This document shows positions 56,951-64,000 of a stretch of DNA of 64,000 nt, one piece after another; position 1 is the stretch's first letter, and the number at the start of each line of letters is the position of its first letter. The notes under the pieces were generated by a model. It was not told the origin of the DNA. It searched no databases and worked only from the letters and a program-made list of their open reading frames with translations. The stretch is taken from positions 2,790,001 to 2,854,000 of the forward strand of contig QYRS01000007.1 of assembly GCA_006503535.1 (NCBI GenBank), read 5' to 3'. The DNA comes from Arthrinium phaeospermum. Its lineage: Eukaryota; Ascomycota; Sordariomycetes; Amphisphaeriales; Apiosporaceae. The translations under genes were made by a program, and so were the position numbers.

Positions 56951-58621
56951 TTTGTCGTTCGATGTCGCAAAAATTGGGTATTCGTTTCGACAAGGGGAAC
57001 AAGGCAAGATCTGAACCGATTTGCGTCGAAGAGCGACTCGAGCGACAACGAGGATTCAATCGGCACTTCCTAGTCAGCGGTGACTGGACTTGCAATGTCG
57101 AAAGCCTGCGTCTTTAGGGTTGCGAATCGAAGTTTCATTGAGGCTGGAGTGGCTTCTTGCTCCGATGCGGTGCCGAGCTCGAAATTCTAGCTACCGCCTA
57201 CCCACCCGGCCAAGACTTTGATGGAACTAGGGACCGTCAAAAAGTGGTGGGGGTTTTCTCAACTGCCCGCCCGACCTGCCCATCTCGAGATCCAGGTCCC
57301 TGTATCGATCATGTCACGTCATGCACACGCTAAGTAAGTATCTTCGTCGATGCCCGAAAGAGAGGCCAAACACGAAGAAGCAATGCTCACGAGAAGCCAT
57401 CGTATTTGCTCTTGAGCGTCGCATTGCTTTATGTAACTACATGCGTACGCGCACAGCTTGAGCCATGCTTTTTTCTATTAATACCTACGACAAGCCCCTC
57501 GCAGCTACGTCATGCTGTCAGGGCAGCACACTACGCCGCATGAACTTCGACATCAGCATTGAATGGAGCTGCTGACCAAACCCATATGCGGTGCCTTCAA
57601 ACGCGGGACGCCTTATGTGCCCAATAATACTGTCGATGGTTGCAACCATATCTGCCTTTGATACAATGGCCCTGCGCTTAAATTTGGTAACTGCTATTCG
57701 GGGGGTGCATGGCCAATAGAGGACGCATCCGTCCATGTTTGCTGGGTCGCTCTTTTTATTGCCGTCGTCCTTAGGCTGGCTGTGCTATCCATTTAGCTTG
57801 GCCTCAGACGCCCAGATAACCAAACAATTCATTGACCCAATCCATTCTTTTCTGTTTAACGTCCAATCCTCCTGACTGCTGGTTTGTTCATCGCTGCCTG
57901 ACTGCATGTGCGCTGCAGGACACTGGACCCATTTCGCTTTCGTTTTAGAGCAAAGAGAGAGTCCAGCCCTGGCCAAGAGGAGAAGAAGGGCCTGTGCAGG
58001 ACCAGTACTGCTCACGATCTGGTCTGGTCTTTTCAAAAACAAACCAAACACAGCCCCCTCGCTGACGCAGAGGTCTGCTCGCGTGGACATCACGACCATT
58101 GGTGTTGCCAGCCGCGGGAACCGTCCATGACAAGAGTTGGCGGATAGTCGGATAGGTGATCGACAGTTTGACGTGTCATTGCTAACGGATAAGCATTTCC
58201 ATCATTCCATTTTTTCTCTCGCAGTCCGCTGCAGCTCCAGGAGGAGAACGAACCCTGGAAGAGAATTCGCTTCTTTTTAACGCCTGGACAGCCCCTCCGT
58301 TCCGTCTTCTGGCGGAGGCCTGCATTTCGTTGGCTTTCCGCGCGGCCGCCACCAAAACGCAGGGCCGCTTTCGCCAAGACTTTTTCGAATGCAAGGAACC
58401 CGATGTTATGCTTTGCCAGCTCCCCGACGTCGCCTCACACAATCTGGACCACGTATCTGAATGGTGTCGGTAGTCTTGGCTCTTCCTTTTGACAGTTTGA
58501 CGCTTTGAAGAAAAGGGAGGCCTACATTAACTACATTTGATCTTTCGCGACGCCTTCCTGGTTTCCTCACTCTCACCCCATTTCTTCGGGCATTCGTCTG
58601 CACCACACATCACAAGTCGCC
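56951..58621. promoter_or_regulatory. Divergent upstream region, 1.7 kb
   Basis: Between the citrate carrier (minus) and the gene at 58622 (plus). No gene supported; short open frames have no motifs. Confidence 0.45.
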
Positions 58622-60545
58622 ATGGCGGCCGAACATGTCGAGGCTCGTTCCTTGACTGCCCTCAACGCTCTCGCTGCCAACCCGCCACAATACCCAGTGA
58701 AGCCCAACGAGGCAAGGCAAGATCCGCTTACCCTCTACATATCAAGAGTGCCCGGCACCAGAGGTATGTCCAGCTCAATAACTGCTAGCCATGAGTCACG
58801 AGGGGATCCCCAAAACTGACATGTCCACTTAGATATCATCCTCTCAACGGCCAGGCCACAGCTCAAGAACGTCTCTGTGACAGACGTATCCAACTCACTC
58901 TACTATGTTCATTTCAACACTCCAGAGGATGAGCAGTTGGCTTCTGCCGCTGCGCCTGAGGCCCCAGCTGGAGAACCGAGAAAGAGTATGGACAGTCTGT
59001 CCAGCACAAACATGATCCCGCGCAAACCAGTGCGGGGTGCACAAGACCCATCTCAACTTCAAACACAACTGAGGCGCCACATTCAGGGCAATCCGAGGCT
59101 CTCAACCCGGCTTTGGCCCCAAACGCAAATGGATCGGCGAACCCGGGCGGAACGGCATCCCCACTTTCAAGAGCCTTTGCCAGGCTCAACCCCAGATGCA
59201 CCAGGATCAAGCACCGATGCAACGGAACCGCCAGGTTCTATTCTACGGAAACCTGTCCAGTCCCAACCTCCGAAATCCACACCCGAGGCCGCAGATGATC
59301 ACCCACCCCCACCGCCGCCGCATATGTCACTGCCTCCTCGCCCAGATGAGATTGACAGCCTGCCAATAGAATACCAGGACTGGCGACCGGATCTGCCGCC
59401 GAGGCCTAGTGCCCCTGGACATCCTGGATTTGACTCGTTTGCCGGATTGGCGCCATCTCCCCCGTCGACCAGTCGCTCGCCCTCGCCCGCATCGCAAACC
59501 CTTCACCCCCTTCTCGCTGACCATCATCCGCCGCGACCCCAGCACCGGGCAGCAATGGAACATTGGGCAGGTGGCGTCCTTTCAGCTGGAGCACCCCGAG
59601 ATGTTCCTCGAGGAGAAGCACACGCCGTCTCCCTCCATCAACATCCACCTCGAAGCGGCCGGCTACAACAAGTTCCGCGGAATGCCCATGTCGCTCGCGA
59701 ACTTCGACATTGAGGCATTTAGGGGAAGCCTCGATGTGACGCGCCCGGCGTCTGGATCCAGCCGACTGATGCCCACACGCCACCAACCATACCACCAGCG
59801 CTGTTAGCCATACTACAGACACGCTAGCCGCCTCCAAGTCAACCTACAACGGGTTCGAACGGCAGGTCAAGATGATGTACGCCCCATCTTGGACGTCCAA
59901 CATCCGCAACGCATTCCGCCGACTCGACTCCAAGGACGGCGACCTGTCTACGTCGCCTAACAAGAAGGTTGGCCACAGCCGCGACACCAGCACGGCAAGC
60001 GCGGCATCGATGGGATCGTTTGATGGAGACTTGACGGTGGCGAAGCGCCCATTATCACCATGCCGGGCCCGGGGCTCAAGCCTCGAGGCTACATGTTCAT
60101 GAGCCCGTGGGATGGCCGATGCGAGTTCCGGACCGGTGCCGGCGGGCGCAGTGTGCAGTGTCGCCACATTCTGCCGAGTACGGGCGGGGCTTACAATCCT
60201 GGTGAACGGCGGCGGTGGCGGCGACGATGGGCCCTTTCGCCGGGTGTGGTCGCAGTAGGAAGGGAAGCGTGGCGCGGTCGAACATTCAGGATTTCGGAGC
60301 TCCGTTTCAACCTCCCGTCGAGCGAGCTGTTCAACGGTAGCAAGTCGCCTTCGCCGGAACAGCAGCAGCATCATCAGCAAGGGCAGCACCGCTCGGCAAG
60401 GAGAGGCCGGCGGAGGAAACCGGGGCAAGCGGGCCAAGATGGGCAAGCTGATCGTCTGCGAGGACGGGTTGAAGATGCTGGACTGGTGGTGGCTGCTAAT
60501 GTGGGGATCTGGTGGTGCGTCTGGGAACGGAAGCACGATTGAACT
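58622..60545 (+). pseudogene. Unrecognised fungal protein, multiply frame-disrupted
   Basis: The start is convincing: exon 58622-58763, intron with GTATGT donor, exon from 58833 giving DIILSTARPQLKNVSVTD and VSNSLYYVHFNTPED. After a proline-rich stretch the protein-like frame changes several times: near 59490 (to FSLTIIRRDPSTGQQWNIGQ), near 59760 (to TLAASKSTYNGFERQVKMMY), near 60045 (to MPGPGLKPRGYMFMSPWDGR), near 60200, near 60420 (to KLIVCEDGLKMLD) and near 60485 (to VVAANVGIWWCVWE). Each piece is rich in ordinary, well-composed sequence, so one long gene of about 600 codons is likely. The tail with C-E-D-G and a hydrophobic WW stretch looks conserved. Function unknown. Confidence 0.6.
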
Positions 60546-60707
60546 AATCCATGTCCGAGTTAGACGGAAGCGATTTCTTGTTTCCCTGTCTTGGCCCTTG
60601 GCATTTTCGATTTTCGATATTGGTTTTAAGAACTGGGGTTTTTTTCCTCCCAAAGATATCTTCCTTGTTGGGGGTTTCGTGTGTTTTGATACCATTTGCT
60701 TTCTATT

Positions 60708-60873
60708 GAGGGTGGGGGTTGCATCGCGATATTGGAAAATCAGGGGTATCTGCTTGTTAATCGAGAAGAGAGCATGGAGTTTGTTCAAGTGAGGGTGGGG
60801 GTTGCATCGCGATATTGGAAAATCAGGGGTATCTGCTTGTTAATCGAGAAGAGAGCATGGAGTTTGTTCAAGT
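60708..60873. repeat. Exact 83-bp tandem duplication
   Basis: The block starting GAGGGTGGGGGTTGCATCGC at 60708 is repeated from 60791, ending about 60873. No difference between the copies was seen. It lies in non-coding DNA just after the disrupted gene at 58622-60545. Confidence 0.92.
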
Positions 60874-62242
60874 GGTTTGTAATTGTGTGGTTGCGTGTAC
60901 TTCAAAGGCTTTAGATAGGAGATGGACAGGAGTACGCTTCTTGCAATTGGGATAACCCTCCCTGTGTTCTTCATTCCCACCAGATCTGCCAGATCTGCAT
61001 GCTAACGTATTGCCCCAGGTTCGGATCCGGAAGCCGATCTGTCCGGGGTAAGATCGCTTCCTGTGTTTGTACCTGACCTCATTGGCCCCGACATTTTAAT
61101 CAATACCAAAACATTCCGATCAAGACACAGTTGATGGTTTAATCGGCGACGGCATCGGCACAAAACCAACGGTCATGGCGATGGAATGTGCGGCCTCCGA
61201 GAGACGCCAGGAATTGGAGAGAGCACTTCAGGGCGATGTCCACTTTCTGATGCCCTGGCGTTCTTCTCCATGGAGAGCATATTGAACTGCGGCGCGATAG
61301 CAGGACAACGGATGCCAAGATGCAATGCGACGCAGAACGACGCAGTCACTCCTCAATTAGAGAAGCAGGGTGGTAATATACGAAGATCAGATCCTATCGC
61401 GGCATTACCATCCTTCACGAGCCAGCTTTATCGCCCGGAGGATCCACCGCATCGGAGTCGACTACACCACACACCTGCATCGACAGAATCCACCCACCAA
61501 TCGCAGGGCGCGGTTCATCTATCTCCTACACACCAGAATAGTCGAGATAAGTCTCTTGGTTTTCCTGCACATGCCTATCAAGGCCGGCGGCGGCGGCAGT
61601 TGATGGAGGTGTTGACATGGGTTGCTCGCGGGGGGTGTGGAGTGAAAGCGCTATATGCCAAGACTGGGTCAATAACGGGCGACCAATCCGGGCGAATTGG
61701 GCAAATCACCATTGGCTCTACAGCAGCGACCATGCCGATCTCCTTGAACGCCAAGCCGTGCCTACGCTCCAATGCGGACGGACTCCGACGCCGAGACGGG
61801 AATGGATTCAAGGCTTCGCTCGCTCGTTCTGCATCAACGAGGACATCCGCCGCCCCTGGCGCGTGCACCTTCAATCTCCATCTCCTCCCCCGCACTTCAT
61901 CGGCCATCAATAGCCCCCCCTCTCTTAAGGGGCCAGGATCAGCAAGTGCCATGGCAGGCACGGCCGGAAGACGTGGTCGAGTATTTTCCAGGAATTGACG
62001 GGCAGGCACCCTCGCGACTGCCCGGATGCCACGCCATGCGGGTCTTGCCTTCCTGGAATGGAATGTGGCATGCGTCATCTGATGTGGCAGGCACGACGGG
62101 ACCTGAAATGAAATTGGCATGCACCATAAAAGACTTGGGCAACTCCACGCAAATCTCGAGCGAGAGGGAGAGTCGAGTTTCCATCGCCTCTCTGCAATAA
62201 CTCAACACCGCCGTTGCCTGGTCTCGCCCAACCACGACGATT
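60874..62242. other. Intergenic region
   Basis: Open frames at 61186-61998 and on the minus strand overlap and show no family motifs. I see no gene I can support. It includes the promoter of the gene at 62243. Confidence 0.45.
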
Positions 62243-63639
62243 ATGCATGCACTCAGCTTCACCGCGGTCTCTGCGACCATCCTCGCCAGCTTGGGTACGT
62301 AAAACCATTAGATACGTGTATTGGAAAGTGCCACGTCTAACCATGAAACCGTCCATTTAGTCCATGGCCAGACGTCTTGCTCAGGCGTATCCGCGGCCAA
62401 GTACCCCTACAACCTGGCTGAGGGCTGGTCCGCCGTCAAGGTGGCCGACGGCCTGACCAAACCCAGACACATGGCCATTGACAAGCAGGGCCGCCTTCTC
62501 GTCGCCGAGCAGGGCAAGGGCCTCAGCCAGCATACCATCGACGAGTCCACGGGCTGCGTCACGGCCAGCAAGGAGCTCGTGGGCGACACGCAGCTGAACC
62601 ACGGCATCTACTTCAGCCCCGACGGCCTCACACTGTACGCGAGCAGCGCCTTCAACGTCTACCGCTGGGCCTACGACCCGGCCACGGGAGCCATCGGCGA
62701 TACCCGCACCACGCTCGTCACCAACATGTCGACGAGCGGCCATGTCACCCGGACCCTCATCATCCCGCCCAGCAAGCCGAACCTGCTCGTCGTGTCGGTG
62801 GGTTCGGACGGCAACATGGACATGCCCACGGTCGATCCCGCGGTGGGCGGGCCATCGTCAAGGTGTTCGACATTAGCACGGTGCCCGACGGTGGATACAT
62901 CTACGCCGATGACGGCTGGTCTGCCGGCCACGGCCTTCGCAACGAAGTTGGCCTGGCTTTTGATGGGAACGAGAGGTACTTGATGACCCAAGACTGATGC
63001 CAGGCAGCTTTTACTAACTTGCAATCTAGACTGTGGGGCGTGGAGAACAGCGGCGACGACCTGGAACGCGTCATCAATGGCACCTCCACAGACATTCACC
63101 AGAACAACCCGGCCGAGAAGCTCAATTACCTCGGCGACGTCTCGACCCCCAACCCGCAGTGGTACGGCTACCCAACCTGCTGGACCGTGGGCGAGCCGGA
63201 CGAGATCAAGGACGCCAGCTTCCAGATTGGCGACCAGATCATCCAGGCGCCCAACGGCACCTTCGACGACAGCCACTGCGCCGAGCTGGTCACGCCGCCC
63301 GCCATGACGTTTGAGAGCCACCAGGCCCCGCTCGACAGCAAGTTCGACGCCAAGACGGAGAACCTGTACGTGGCCCTGCACGGCAGCTGGAACCGCGATC
63401 CCCCGCAAGGCTACAAGCTCGTTGCCGTGCCATTCACCACCCAGCAGGACGGCTCGTACCGCCCCGTCGCCGACCGCACCACGAAGCGCGGCTACACAGA
63501 CATCCTGTACCCCGACAGCGAGGCCGCTTGCTCGTCGTCGACTTGCACCCGGCCTTGCGGTTTGGTGTGGGACGCGGCTGGGCGGCTGTACATGACGAGT
63601 GACAGCTCGGGGGAGATCTTCTTATTGAGCAAGGCTTAG
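62243..63639 (+). pseudogene. Secreted sorbosone/glucose dehydrogenase-like protein, one frameshift
   Basis: Exons 62243-62294, 62361-62975 and 63030-63639. Residues 1-19 are a signal peptide. The propeller reads YNLAEGWSAVKVADGLTKPRHM, then GIYFSPDGLTLYASSAFNVYRW, HGLRNEVGLAFDG and, in exon 3, LWGVENSGDDLERVI with NPQWYGYPTCW, typical of the PQQ-type sorbosone dehydrogenase (GSDH/AA12-like) family. The summed exon length is one base short of a multiple of three, and the frame breaks at about 62841-62855, where GGTGGGCGGGCC stands before the IVKVFDIST segment. One missing base explains all of it. Cysteine pairs late in the protein (ACSSSTCTRPC) fit a secreted enzyme. Predicted oxidation of sugars or pyranoses; the substrate is not given by sequence. 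Confidence 0.85.
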
Positions 63640-64000
63640 GGATACAGATTGAGTCCTAAGTGGTTTGTTGATCTGACTTATCCTTATGTACCTGATAGTT
63701 GAAGAATGCAGCATGATTCTGCGGGTAGCCATGTTGAGTAGTGGGTGATTGCTGTGTTGAACGTGTAACCATGATATGATATCAGCTTGTTCTGGTCGGG
63801 TTGAGGTCAATAGCTGCAACCAAACTTTGTATCGCACCGATCGATGCTGGGCTTTGCCTCTGAGCCCACGTATATCATCATTGATTTGTTAGAGCTAGGG
63901 CCTTTACCCCTGAAGTGAAACCAGATGAAACTACTTTTCCTTATATTATGATGAATGTGTGTAACAAACAGAACACGATGCCGTTTGTAGAATTTATTTG
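63640..64000. other. 3' flank, window end
   Basis: A+T-rich DNA after the sorbosone dehydrogenase-like gene. No gene seen before the window ends. Confidence 0.5.

Noticed and set aside
61186..61998. 270-codon open frame on the plus strand
   Set aside because: No motifs, serine/arginine/proline-rich, and overlapped by an equally open minus-strand frame.
1..64000. CRISPR arrays, bacterial operons or a plasmid origin
   Set aside because: Spliceosomal introns throughout and fungal gene families show this is eukaryotic nuclear DNA; no spaced direct-repeat arrays were seen.

Overview
The window is nuclear DNA of a filamentous ascomycete, most likely a Sordariomycete. The evidence is short GT-AG introns of about 50-115 nt in most genes, GC-rich coding DNA, and typical families: a HET-domain protein, a purine-nucleoside-phosphorylase/NACHT/ankyrin receptor, a Clr5-ankyrin protein, a SAT4-type rhodopsin-like membrane protein, secreted glucanases and a highly-reducing polyketide synthase remnant. 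I could not assign a species.

Layout. 0-8 kb is housekeeping apart from the first gene: a secreted two-part beta-propeller phytase with EGF-like modules, ribosomal protein L28 (uL15) and, divergently, the Chl1/DDX11 cohesion helicase. 8-14.6 kb is gene-poor, with one possible degraded gene. 14.6-21.3 kb holds a HET-domain protein, mannose-6-phosphate isomerase and a DUF3292 membrane protein. 21.3-29 kb carries a tRNA-like element, a 5'-truncated gene remnant, a complete 1323-aa PNP_UDP-NACHT-ANK receptor and an eroded coding remnant. 29-33 kb has an alpha/beta hydrolase, a broken polyketide synthase C-terminus and an isochorismatase-like hydrolase. 33-42.4 kb has a GH5 exo-1,3-glucanase, a small secreted repeat protein with Kex2-type sites, an acyl-CoA thioesterase and a GH16 glucanase. 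42.8-50.3 kb has a SAT4 protein, a small membrane protein and a 1336-aa Clr5-ankyrin protein. 50.7-57 kb is housekeeping: protein-L-isoaspartate methyltransferase, a Bsd2/Ndfip-type adaptor, a Cbp6/UQCC2-like complex III assembly factor and the mitochondrial citrate carrier. 58.6-63.6 kb has an unrecognised fungal protein and a sorbosone-dehydrogenase-like secreted protein.

Two themes stand out. First, self/non-self recognition families (HET, NACHT-ANK, Clr5-ANK) occur three times and are interspersed with eroded remnants. Second, between about 55.8 and 62.9 kb three consecutive protein-coding genes are interrupted by small indels, and two exact tandem duplications (179 and 83 bp) lie in the same interval. 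That clustering points to local sequence or assembly error at least as much as to genuine gene death. The most interesting intact candidate for an undescribed system is the small secreted four-repeat protein at 37.35-37.90 kb.

All exon boundaries were read by eye and checked for frame and total codon count. Domain calls come from recognising motifs, not from a database search.
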